This document shows, piece after piece, positions 6,859-13,913 of a stretch of 31,730 nt of DNA; position 1 is the stretch's first letter, and every line of letters begins with the position of its first letter. The notes under the pieces are model-generated. The model made no database searches. It worked only from the letters and a program-made list of their open reading frames with translations, and had not been told where the DNA came from. Source of the DNA: DASZHC01 sp035938215 (GTDB lineage: Bacteria; Verrucomicrobiota; Verrucomicrobiia; Chthoniobacterales; JAFAMB01); contig DASZHC010000114.1 of assembly GCA_035938215.1 (NCBI GenBank), positions 1-31,730 of the forward strand. Reading direction: 5' to 3'. A program made the position numbers and the translations under genes.

Positions 6859-7119
6859 TCAAAGATCTCGCCAAGAAAGCAGACGTTCCGGCGACCCGTT
6901 CCCACCCACAATATTGCCGCCCCGCCGGTGCTGCCCGTTGCCGTCGTAACGCTTGGCCGCCTCTTTCCCAGCCTCTTCCAACTTCCGCAGCATGCTGGCA
7001 ATCGACCCTTGAGGCTGCACCCTGGCGATCTCTGTCCAGCGATTTAAGGTTGATTCGCTGACATCGGCATTCATCGCCGCGATCCGGAGCGAACCGCCGA
7101 GCCGAATCCATTCGAGCAT
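6859..7119 (-). CDS. Small HTH protein, phage terminase-small-subunit-like
   Basis: An 86-residue basic protein. Residues 1-30 read LEWIRLGGSLRIAAMNADVS then ESTLNRW, a helix-turn-helix of the kind found at the N-terminus of phage terminase small subunits and other homeodomain-like DNA-binding proteins; the following IASMLRKLEEAGKEAAKR helix is also typical of that group. The C-terminus is glycine/asparagine-rich (NGQHRRGGNIVGGNGS). The frame is open upstream of ATG 7119 and overlaps the tail of the SIR2-like gene by 49 bases in another frame. A GGAG directly abuts the ATG, too close for a good ribosome site. It may be a small regulator or a remnant of an integrated element. Function unknown. 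Confidence 0.42.
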   Translation of the reverse strand: MLEWIRLGGSLRIAAMNADVSESTLNRWTEIARVQPQGSIASMLRKLEEAGKEAAKRYDGNGQHRRGGNIVGGNGSPERLLSWRDL

Positions 7120-8309
7120 CTCCTGGAAGTAATGGTTCGGCGGCGGTCTGTGCGGGCGACAACGGGTTGAGCCGCCGAGGGTAGTATCTCGCAGGCGCCC
7201 GAGACAAGAATGGCTCTGCGCCGTTGCTCTAGTACGGGCAACGAACCTGCAGGCTGCTGAATCGAGGCTGGTATACGAATAGCCTTGGCTTGTAGCTGAT
7301 CTCTAAGCTTACGCAGGATATCTGACGGGTCTTGGTCGTCCACAAGACGTAGTTTACCCGGTTCTCCGATTCTCGCGGACTCCGCAAACATTTTCTCGGA
7401 AAGGAAAGCGTCCGGAATCGATTTAGCCATCAGGTGGGCCCTTCCACCAGCCATCTCCTCAGCTGCTTCGCACACCAGTCGGTACCAAGCGATCGTCAAG
7501 TGCTCCGGCGGAACGTCCGCCGGGTTAAATTTTTCCCAGAACTCACTCCATTCGACCTGGACCAGGTCGACCTTGTTACACATCGCCCAGATTGCTAGAT
7601 CGCCGAATCGATTGTTAAACCATAGGATTGAGCCAATCTGGTTTCGGAACTCAGAAATCTGCTCCCGCAGGTAGTCGTCTTGGAGGCTCATTCCTACAAT
7701 GGCCAAGTGATTCCCGAAGGCCGCGTGCCCAGCAAGCTTCAACGCCAGCGTCCCATTGAGCGTGTCGTATTGCTCTTTGGTTATTATGCAGTCAGCCGTC
7801 GACAATCCGTGCGGATGATAGACGATTCTCTGAAAGGCTTTGACAAGTTCTCTGAACTCGATCCTCGGAGTTTGCGGCTTAATAAACGGAATAATGCGAG
7901 CGGGTCCCGCGGGCCGCGACAACAGAGTCGAAGAAAACGGCTCGATATTGAAGCTAACTATTGGATTGGCCAGTTGACCCAGAGCAGCGATCCCGTACGC
8001 CTCCGGAGGAACCAGCCGGTTTTCGCCTAACGACCTAGCAGCCCGTCTCAGCATAGCCTCGCAAAGCTCTGTATAGTAGATCTTGCGAAGCCATTTACGA
8101 AACTCATCAGCTCCAAGCTTCTCAGAACAAAGCTGCAGGCGTTCAGGATAGGGAGCGGATTGATCCGCTGCCAAGTCGGCCAGGTCTTCTAGTTTCTTGG
8201 TCAGTTCATCCCACTGCAGTGCTCCCTGCCAGAGTTGTTTCGTGACGCCTGCTCCAACCCAAAGGCAATATCCGTCTGCTAGCTTTCGTTTCGCTCGATT
8301 GAAGTCCAT
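7071..8309 (-). CDS. SIR2-like domain protein (putative NAD+-consuming defence-type protein)
   Basis: Standalone SIR2-family protein of about 412 residues. From ATG 8309 it opens MDFNRAKRKLADGYCLWVGAGVT, with the GAG nucleotide-binding motif; then VSFNIEPFSSTLL (the equivalent of the TTNYD block, Asn retained), VYHPHGL (catalytic His position) and LAIVGMSLQDDYLREQI (VGxSxxD block). The set and its spacing match SIR2_2-type domains found in prokaryotic anti-phage proteins that deplete NAD+. A longer frame reaches 8372, but ATG 8309 starts at the conserved helix. No clear effector or sensor domain is seen after the SIR2 core; the last ~60 residues (after QQPAGSLPV) are arginine/serine-rich and may be readthrough of a damaged 3' end. 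Neighbours are partial genes, so function in defence is inference. Confidence 0.7.
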   Translation of the reverse strand: MDFNRAKRKLADGYCLWVGAGVTKQLWQGALQWDELTKKLEDLADLAADQSAPYPERLQLCSEKLGADEFRKWLRKIYYTELCEAMLRRAARSLGENRLVPPEAYGIAALGQLANPIVSFNIEPFSSTLLSRPAGPARIIPFIKPQTPRIEFRELVKAFQRIVYHPHGLSTADCIITKEQYDTLNGTLALKLAGHAAFGNHLAIVGMSLQDDYLREQISEFRNQIGSILWFNNRFGDLAIWAMCNKVDLVQVEWSEFWEKFNPADVPPEHLTIAWYRLVCEAAEEMAGGRAHLMAKSIPDAFLSEKMFAESARIGEPGKLRLVDDQDPSDILRKLRDQLQAKAIRIPASIQQPAGSLPVLEQRRRAILVSGACEILPSAAQPVVARTDRRRTITSRRCSNGFGSAVRSGSRR

Positions 8310-8653
8310 CGCGCTGTTTGTACAATGCACTAATCGCTCTCTGCAGGCGGCTCGCAAGTGTGGAGCCCGCACACGCCGTGTCGGGCGATCATTCGTCCAC
8401 GAAAGTAGTACAGTAGTCTACGATTTATGACTTTGTGGCCGTTACTTCCCAATGGCAATCCGCCTGACGCTTACGGACCCAGTTATTCTTGAGATACTGG
8501 AAGTATTTGGGTGGGTGGCAGTTACCTGGGCTATGTCCCGGAGAGTCTGGACCGGATTCGCCCTGAGGTGCACACGTTCGTCGCTGGCTCACAGCTGAAA
8601 AGCCTTGGAGAAAAAGGTATCCCCCTCGGGACGACACTCTATCCCGTTCGATT
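8310..8653. other. Gene-free gap upstream of the SIR2-like gene
   Basis: About 340 bases without a convincing gene between the SIR2-like start and the truncated DUF2971 gene. Open frames here have no recognisable motif. The gap should contain the SIR2 promoter (- strand) and possibly decayed 3' sequence of the DUF2971 gene. A short GTGTG-GAGCCCG-CACAC hairpin occurs near 8358-8374. Confidence 0.4.
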
Positions 8654-8983
8654 TCACATTACGAAGGTAAGGCACGCTGTACAAGGTTCGTCCTCGCTTT
8701 CAATCTCAGGGCGAAGCCCAGCAAATAAGTGATTCAGAACGGACTGAAACTTCTTACCAGTCTCGCTCTTAAGGTAAGCATCCGAGAGACATTGCAGTCC
8801 GTATTGAACCTCCATGAAATCGTTCATACACATCGATTTTCTCATCCAGATCTGTTTATTTTTCAGAATGTTCATCGCCGTTTCGGCGCGAGTGTAGTAG
8901 ACGAACCGAGTTCCATTTGAGAAAGCGACAGCCTGTTGAGAAGCCGCGTGCGGATGGAAAATTCGGAATAGGCGTTCCTGCAC
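8654..8983 (-). pseudogene. Truncated DUF2971-family protein
   Basis: About 109 codons encode the N-terminal part of a DUF2971 protein. The signature reads RFVYYTRAETAMNILKNKQI, then WMRKSMCMNDFMEVQYGLQCL, and later FAGLRPEIE. Full-length members run to roughly 250-300 residues and continue with a (T/C)CLSEH-type core, which is absent here: the frame stops shortly after LTFVM and neither of the other two frames downstream restores similarity. The 5' end also lacks a good start; GTG 8983 is preceded by STLPLTP and an in-frame TAA. I read it as a decayed gene. DUF2971 proteins are often found in defence islands. Confidence 0.6.
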
Positions 8984-9035
8984 GGGAGTAAGTGGCAGAG
9001 TCGATTATGGCTGTAATGATTCGGCTGATCGACCT

Positions 9036-9419
9036 CTATCGCATCGTCGGACGAATACGGTGCAGGTAATCTCCTGCTGCCTCCTCCGAGAACGCCAAAA
9101 AATTGTCATCACGGAAATCCAACAGCGTCGGGACGCCGCGCTTCGCCGGCCATCGATGTTTGGAGCAAACAATACAAACCGGCGATCGCAGCAAAAGCGT
9201 TGCTGTTAGTCCGAGGTGCGCTTTAGCCTCCATTTCAAGCAACTGTTCCAAATCGCCGGCGCTTCGTGCCTCTCCACGAAATACGACATTGCCGGTCTGG
9301 AGAAATGTTCGGGCATCGGTGAACGAGAGATCGGCGATAAAATCGCGTAAGGCAGACATGGCGAGCGACCTATGATTTCCCAGATTGATTGCCCGAAGCA
9401 ACGCAATAAACGTCATCAT
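9036..9419 (-). CDS. DUF1697 family protein, truncated
   Basis: The first ~80 residues match the DUF1697 family: FIALLRAINLGNHRSLAMSA, LSFTDARTFLQTGNVVF, LEQLLEMEAKAHLGL and a following LLLRS. Family members are normally near 180 residues; here the sequence departs from the family after LLRS and ends at 127 residues (GDYLHRIRPTMR). Reading the other two frames of the 3' part did not recover the expected NPFxxEA-type block, so this appears to be a 3' truncation or replacement, not a simple frameshift. Function of the family is unknown. It may be non-functional. Confidence 0.55.
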   Translation of the reverse strand: MMTFIALLRAINLGNHRSLAMSALRDFIADLSFTDARTFLQTGNVVFRGEARSAGDLEQLLEMEAKAHLGLTATLLLRSPVCIVCSKHRWPAKRGVPTLLDFRDDNFLAFSEEAAGDYLHRIRPTMR

Positions 9420-9516
9420 TGCGGTAGCGACACAAATAAACAGCCCGCTCTACGACCGGAACACCCAGACCTGACGCAGTCAATCTTCTTGTGTTCGAGA
9501 GCAAACTAGCGCTAAT

Positions 9517-10467
9517 TCAAAACGTTGCGGAAAGCCCTATCCGAACATACGGAACCCAATCTTCGCACTTAACTTTGAAGCCGTCCGCGACGTGCGAATA
9601 ATCGAAGCGCCGGTATGGAGAACAACCTCCTTCGATATCCAGTGTGGCGTGCTTAAATAGCTTCCACTTTAAACCGGCTCCCCCTCGAATTTCAGTATAT
9701 TCAAGGATCGCTCCATTGAGTTGCGGAAAACCTCTCGACGTTCCAAACTGCCTATCTACCACGAAGGTTTCTTCGCGCAAGTCAGCGCCTGCAAACAAAG
9801 TGACACTGTCGGACAGGATGTACTGAATCTGCGGGCGCGGAGGCATTCCCTCAATTAGCCATTTGTCAGAAAGCTTCCAATGGACCCCGATCACCGGATA
9901 AACCGGGCTTTCAGAATTCACATCCACATAAATGCCAGCCAGGAGAATGAGATCGGTACTGACAAAATAGGTACCGGCAATCTCGAAAGGTACATTAAAA
10001 TCCCGTGAGGTGATGTCGACAGCGTTACTGTAGATTCCAGGAAGCGCTGCAACCCGCATTAGAAGCGCCGGAGAGACCTGGATATCTGCGCCGACCTCCA
10101 GGGCTTCAGCTTGCAGGGAGACCGGTATCGGAGCCCGCGATTGTGGATAAAAAAAGTACCCCAGCCATCCGCCGCCGAGTCGGAGCAAAACGGTGTCGCG
10201 GACCTGTGCAGATACTACGAATTTGGCTGAACTGCTGATCTCCGTAATGTCCCCGACATTGGTTGAACCCGCCTTTGCGGTGCCAGTTCCGAAAAAGGAA
10301 CCCTCACCGTTCAGTTCGTAAGAAAGCGGCGAGACAGAAGGTCCGGATGGCGAAGTAGCGCCGAAAGACCTCAAAATACCCTGGGCATTCAGCGTTGCGT
10401 CGCTGAGGCCGCAGAGAAGAAAAAGCGCCTCAAGCGTGACTAACGTCCACCTTACGCACGATCTCAT
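9517..10467 (-). CDS. Outer-membrane beta-barrel protein, DUF6268-like
   Basis: Exported protein of 316 residues. A signal peptide is visible (basic MRSCVRW, hydrophobic LVTLEALFLLCGLSDATL, cleavage near NAQG). The mature part alternates polar and hydrophobic residues in strand-like stretches (DTVLLRLGGGWLGYFF, LILLAGIYVDVN, TLFAGADLREETFVV, YVRIGLSATF) and ends in phenylalanine, the usual outer-membrane barrel signature. The layout and motifs such as YPVIGVHWKLSDKWLIEGMP fit the DUF6268 barrels common in Verrucomicrobia and Planctomycetes; this family name is from memory. Possible role is porin-like or structural. It stands alone on the - strand between a truncated DUF1697 gene and a small membrane protein. 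Confidence 0.72.
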   Translation of the reverse strand: MRSCVRWTLVTLEALFLLCGLSDATLNAQGILRSFGATSPSGPSVSPLSYELNGEGSFFGTGTAKAGSTNVGDITEISSSAKFVVSAQVRDTVLLRLGGGWLGYFFYPQSRAPIPVSLQAEALEVGADIQVSPALLMRVAALPGIYSNAVDITSRDFNVPFEIAGTYFVSTDLILLAGIYVDVNSESPVYPVIGVHWKLSDKWLIEGMPPRPQIQYILSDSVTLFAGADLREETFVVDRQFGTSRGFPQLNGAILEYTEIRGGAGLKWKLFKHATLDIEGGCSPYRRFDYSHVADGFKVKCEDWVPYVRIGLSATF

Positions 10468-10652
10468 GAGGTGTTTCTAACAAATGAGGCGAAAACATCA
10501 ACCTTTGAAATGAATAGATCGAGCCCTTGAGTTGTCGCGTAGAAAAGCTTTGACTGTCTTTCGAATTTCTCGCGTCATCGCTGCGCCGGAGCCCAGTGTT
10601 TCAACTCCGCGCAAACCTCCGCGCCGCTTCTTACAGCGCGTGACTTTGCGGG

Positions 10653-10895
10653 TTAGCCCGGAAGGAAATAGATGAGCACAGCGACGGCCGCGGTCAAAAG
10701 TATCGTTCCGCTTAGCACAAGCAGAATCGTTAGGGGATGTTTCTTCCAAACTCCCAGCCAGAATTCGGACCGCAGCCAGAAAATTCGGGCCGATTCAATC
10801 ACGCTCAAGGATGCCATGCCACCACCCGTGTTTCCGCCCACCATCGCTGACGACCAGAAGAGCTCGGGAGATTCACTTCGGCGCGAATTATTCAT
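10653..10895 (-). CDS. Small hypothetical single-pass membrane protein
   Basis: 80 residues with a hydrophilic N-terminus, a tryptophan-rich middle (FWLRSEFWLGVWKKHPL) and one strong C-terminal transmembrane helix (LTILLVLSGTILLTAAVAVLIYF) ending in LPG. The start ATG 10895 has AAGAAG five bases before it. I do not recognise the family. An overlapping frame (10498-10749, - strand) ends MTREIRKTVKAFLRDNS and cannot be excluded as the real product of the following 150 bases. No other feature is supported between 10468 and 10652. Confidence 0.4.
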   Translation of the reverse strand: MNNSRRSESPELFWSSAMVGGNTGGGMASLSVIESARIFWLRSEFWLGVWKKHPLTILLVLSGTILLTAAVAVLIYFLPG

Positions 10896-11005
10896 CTCTT
10901 CTTTTTAAAAGCAATAGACAAGTGTGACCAAAAATACTGTGATGAAGTCCAAGTTGGGGGAGGACTTGCGCACTCTGACAATCGTATCGCTGGAGGAATA
11001 GTCTC

Positions 11006-11131
11006 GTGAAAAAAACTCTCTCGAGGTCATTCTTTATCGCTTGCGCATCTTTTTCCATGCTGATAGAACGTCCTCCGGCAAACATAAAAGGAAGTAGAAG
11101 TCCAAATCCTCCAAAGAGCCCATCGCAATGA
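11006..11131 (+). CDS. Small secreted-type peptide (41 aa), coupled to the Nudix gene
   Basis: A 41-residue frame starting GTG 11006: a basic start MKKTLSR, then a short hydrophobic stretch SFFIACASFSML resembling a signal peptide or lipoprotein leader (a Cys lies in it), then a proline/serine-rich tail ending KSPSQ. The Shine-Dalgarno sequence GGAGG sits about 9 bases upstream, the best ribosome site in this part of the window. Its TGA overlaps the ATG of the Nudix gene (ATGA at 11128-11131). The tail is low in hydrophobic residues. It may be a true small protein or a leader peptide that opens translation of the Nudix gene. Not similar to anything I can name. Confidence 0.42.
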   Translation: MKKTLSRSFFIACASFSMLIERPPANIKGSRSPNPPKSPSQ

Positions 11132-11754
11132 TCTACGAACCTAAGTGGGTCGGCTGGGCTCGCGAGCTGCAGGCCATTGCACAAACCGGCTTGCATTTCA
11201 CGGAATCCCAGTACGATCGGGAACGTTACGAAAGGATACGCGAGCTTTCGGCCGAAATTTTCTCCGAATGTTCTGGCGAGTCAGTTGGGTTTATCAGCCG
11301 GCTGTTCGAAAACCAAACGGGTTATGCAACCCCAAAAGTCGACGTCCGGGGAGTAGTGTTTCGAGATAAGAAACTTCTCCTGGTCCAGGAACGGGCGGAC
11401 GGGTTATGGACTTTGCCGGGAGGATGGGCGGACGTTAACGATGCTCCGTCCGAGGCGGTCGAACGCGAAATACTCGAGGAATCAGGCTTCAAAACCAGGG
11501 CCGAGTGCCTGCTTGCGGTATTCGACAGATCAAGACATGCGCACGAGCCTCCCTTCCCCTATCACGTTTACAAGCTGTTTATTCGATGCCGGCTTGAGGG
11601 TGGCCAAGGGGCGGCAACAATGGAAACCAGTGCGGTCGACTTTTTTGAGGAGCACGAAATTCCGTCCTTGTCAATCTCTAGAGTCACTCCTGAACAAATA
11701 CGGTTTTGTTTTGAGAGGCAGGAAAAGCCGGACGCTCCATCGAGGTTCGACTAG
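11128..11754 (+). CDS. Nudix hydrolase with NUDIX_N_2-type N-terminal domain
   Basis: Predicted hydrolase of nucleoside diphosphate-X compounds, ADP-ribose being the likeliest class. The N-terminal ~60 residues (WARELQAIAQTGLHFTES, YDRERYERIRELSAEIF) form the helical NUDIX_N module seen in ADP-ribose pyrophosphatase-like proteins. The Nudix box runs from about residue 97 (GGWADVNDAPSEAV then EREILEESGF): the REIxEE core that binds metal is intact, while the first glutamate of the GX5E element is aspartate (GWADVND). Length (208) fits. It starts in an ATGA overlap with a 41-aa small ORF and is followed at once by a 15-bp perfect hairpin. Confidence 0.88.
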   Translation: MIYEPKWVGWARELQAIAQTGLHFTESQYDRERYERIRELSAEIFSECSGESVGFISRLFENQTGYATPKVDVRGVVFRDKKLLLVQERADGLWTLPGGWADVNDAPSEAVEREILEESGFKTRAECLLAVFDRSRHAHEPPFPYHVYKLFIRCRLEGGQGAATMETSAVDFFEEHEIPSLSISRVTPEQIRFCFERQEKPDAPSRFD

Positions 11755-11756
11755 CG

Positions 11757-11794
11757 TGGAAATCTCACGAGCCAGAGCGCTCGTGAGATTTCCA
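11757..11794 (+). terminator. Perfect 15-bp hairpin after the Nudix gene
   Basis: TGGAAATCTCACGAG (11757-11771) pairs exactly with CTCGTGAGATTTCCA (11780-11794), loop of 8 bases. It begins three bases after the Nudix stop codon. There is no run of T on either side, so it is not a textbook intrinsic terminator; it may stabilise the 3' end or stop transcription weakly. Confidence 0.6.
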
Positions 11795-12574
11795 GGCTCA
11801 GGAGTCGCTCAGAAAGCGGCTCGGAATGAAATGAAAGCCAAAATCAGACGGAAGGAAGTGATTTGTTTTTTCCTCGGTTTATGAGCGATGCGCGCTAGCG
11901 ACATTCACGGGGTACCTGCGAGCTCGTTAAATTAAATTAGTAACGGCCACAAACATTGTAGGATGTATTCAGCTACTCCGTGCCCACCGTGACCTCGGTG
12001 CGAGCCTTTTGCCCCCTTCATGATTCATCAGATAAAACCATCTTGGACAGCTCAATCGGGGCAGCGTTGGAAACCCGAGAAGAATCATCGCACGGAGGCC
12101 ACGGAGGTCACGGAGGATGTTTAAAAATCGGTAATCAGTGGTTTTGCTGCCGGGCTTTGGGTTCTCTCAGCCCTGGCCTGGGGACGGGATGAACGCCAAG
12201 CGCAGCGGCAACCAGAATGAAAGTACAAAGGCCATCCTTAACAACGAGAACAAAACTCCCGTCATCATGGCTTCCGGCATACGCTATCACTCGGTTAAGA
12301 AATTCTCCGTGAGAGTGCCTTGCATAAGGGACATACTGTTGGGCGATGTTTGGCCATCTCATCATGCCGGCGCTCCTGGCCATTGCGATTTCCACGTTTA
12401 TCTTGAGAATTGTGATCGGCTATCTCGTAAAACCACCTCGTGTCCGCGACGCGTCAAAACGTTTCACGATGCTGGAACCCCGTCGCCTCGGTCGAAGTGC
12501 GGCCAGGCTGCTTTATGGCCGGAAAGCGAAAGGCCAAAACAAGTGACAGTTCGACGCGGGTCGTTGTTCGCAGC
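11795..12574. other. Gene-poor stretch between the Nudix gene and sucB
   Basis: About 780 bases in which no frame carries a recognisable motif or convincing start. Frames at 12135-12395 (-) and 12346-12546 (+) are open and partly hydrophobic but look like chance. It holds the inverted CGGAGG-type repeats at 11976-12116. The rest shows nothing I can name. Confidence 0.4.
11976..12116. repeat. Inverted pair of CACGGAGG-type word repeats
   Basis: CACGGAGGCCACGGAGG followed by TCACGGAGG (12091-12116) is a run of three 9-base words. A related stretch in opposite orientation, CTCCGTGCCCACCGTGACC (11976-11994), lies about 90 bases before. Together they flank a short non-coding segment and could fold into a long imperfect stem. 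Similar words recur in intergenic DNA of soil bacteria. Confidence 0.5.
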
Positions 12575-13870
12575 TCAACCCTGGAGCAACAAGCGCGTTG
12601 GATCCTCGACGCATTCCTTCATGCGAACAAGAAACGTTACCGCCTCTTTGCCATCAACAACGCGATGATCGTAGCTCAGGGCCAGATACATCATCGGCCG
12701 AACGACAATCTCGTCGTCGATCACGACGGGGCGATTCTGGATTTTATGCATTCCCAAAATCCCGCTCTGGGGAGGATTAAGGATCGGCGTGCTGAGAAGC
12801 GATCCGTAAATTCCTCCGTTGGTGATCGTGAACACTCCCCCGGTCAAATCGTCTAGCTGCAATTTTCCATCGCGCGCTTTTTTGGCGTATGAGGCGACTT
12901 CTTTTTCGAGTTCCGCGAAATTTTTCTTGTCTGCATCCCGGACGACCGGGACAACCAAGCCGCGCTCTGTTCCGACGGCAACGCCTATGTCGTAGTAATG
13001 GTTCTCGATCAAATCGTCCCCATCGATTCTGGCATTCATCGCGGGAACCTCAATGAGAGACTCCACCGCAGCTTTCAAGAAGAAGGACATGAAACCGAGC
13101 TTTACGCCATGCCTCTTTTGAAAGGTCTCCTGGTACTGCGAACGGAGTTTCATAACCGCCGACATATCGCATTCGTTGAATGTCGTCAGCATCGCTGCAT
13201 TCTGCTGAGCCAACACCAACTGGCCGGCGATTTTCTTGCGAAGCGGAGTCATTTTACGCCGCGTGGTGCGCGCGGTGCGATCCATTGAGGTGATTGGAGC
13301 CGGCGTGTCCGCGACCGGAACGCTCTGTTTCGGAGCCTCGGGCTCCGCACGAAGATCCGGTGCAGCACTCTTCGACTCGAGGTATTGAACTAGATCCGAT
13401 TTTGTTACCTGGCCACGCTTTCCGGTACCTGTCACGTCTGCCAGATTCACTCTCTCTTCTTCCGCAATCCGCCGAACGGAAGGCGGCAAACTCCCAGGGT
13501 CGGCTGGATGAGAACCTACCGGCATGGAGCCGAGTACTGCCGACTCCTTGCCGAGTTCCAAATCGCCCTCGGATGCTTTGAGACTGGACGGCTGACCCGT
13601 AGAAGAAGGGGTGCCACCAACAGCGGGAGCAGCAACATTCTGGTCTAATAAAGCCACAAGCTGCCCTATCTTGACTTCCTGACCGGCATCAACCTTTATC
13701 TCGAGTTTACCGAAACCAGGAGCCGGCACTTCGGTCGAGATCTTGTCAGTTTCGAGCGTGAATAGAGCTTCTCCGTCGCTGACCAGCTCTCCATTTTGTT
13801 TATGCCAAGTTGATAAAACACCTGAGGTTATCGATTCGCCTACAGCCGGGATTTTGACTTCAATGCTCAT
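12575..13870 (-). CDS. sucB: Dihydrolipoyllysine-residue succinyltransferase, 2-oxoglutarate dehydrogenase E2
   Basis: E2 core of the 2-oxoglutarate dehydrogenase complex; passes the succinyl group from E1 to CoA. Domains in order: lipoyl domain (residues 1-76) with the lipoylated Lys43 in LFTLETDKISTEV, a proline/alanine linker, a peripheral subunit-binding domain (PSVRRIAEEERVNLADVTGT, about 129-165), a second linker, and the catalytic domain from TTRRKMTPLRKKIAGQL to the end. The catalytic HRVVDG motif is present (SYDHRVVDGKEAVTFL), with the TNGGIYGS and LNPPQSGILG blocks before it. 431 residues is normal for this family. It starts 43 bases after sucA and is very likely co-transcribed with it. 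No E3 (lpd) gene is in the window. Confidence 0.96.
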   Translation of the reverse strand: MSIEVKIPAVGESITSGVLSTWHKQNGELVSDGEALFTLETDKISTEVPAPGFGKLEIKVDAGQEVKIGQLVALLDQNVAAPAVGGTPSSTGQPSSLKASEGDLELGKESAVLGSMPVGSHPADPGSLPPSVRRIAEEERVNLADVTGTGKRGQVTKSDLVQYLESKSAAPDLRAEPEAPKQSVPVADTPAPITSMDRTARTTRRKMTPLRKKIAGQLVLAQQNAAMLTTFNECDMSAVMKLRSQYQETFQKRHGVKLGFMSFFLKAAVESLIEVPAMNARIDGDDLIENHYYDIGVAVGTERGLVVPVVRDADKKNFAELEKEVASYAKKARDGKLQLDDLTGGVFTITNGGIYGSLLSTPILNPPQSGILGMHKIQNRPVVIDDEIVVRPMMYLALSYDHRVVDGKEAVTFLVRMKECVEDPTRLLLQG

Positions 13871-13913
13871 GCAAACGGGGGGTAGAATTCTTCAATCCAG
13901 CGTCAGAGACCGC

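Noticed and set aside
8425..8637. 70-codon - strand frame downstream of the DUF2971 remnant
   Set aside because: No similarity to the missing DUF2971 C-terminus or any other family in any frame I translated.
11930..11955. 15-base exact match AGTAACGGCCACAAA with the complement of 8432-8446
   Set aside because: One 15-base match between two places is about what chance gives in a window of this size; flanks do not match.
12346..12546. 66-codon frame with a hydrophobic start (MFGHLIMPALLAIAIS...)
   Set aside because: No ribosome site, arginine-rich tail, opposite frames equally open; not supported as a gene.
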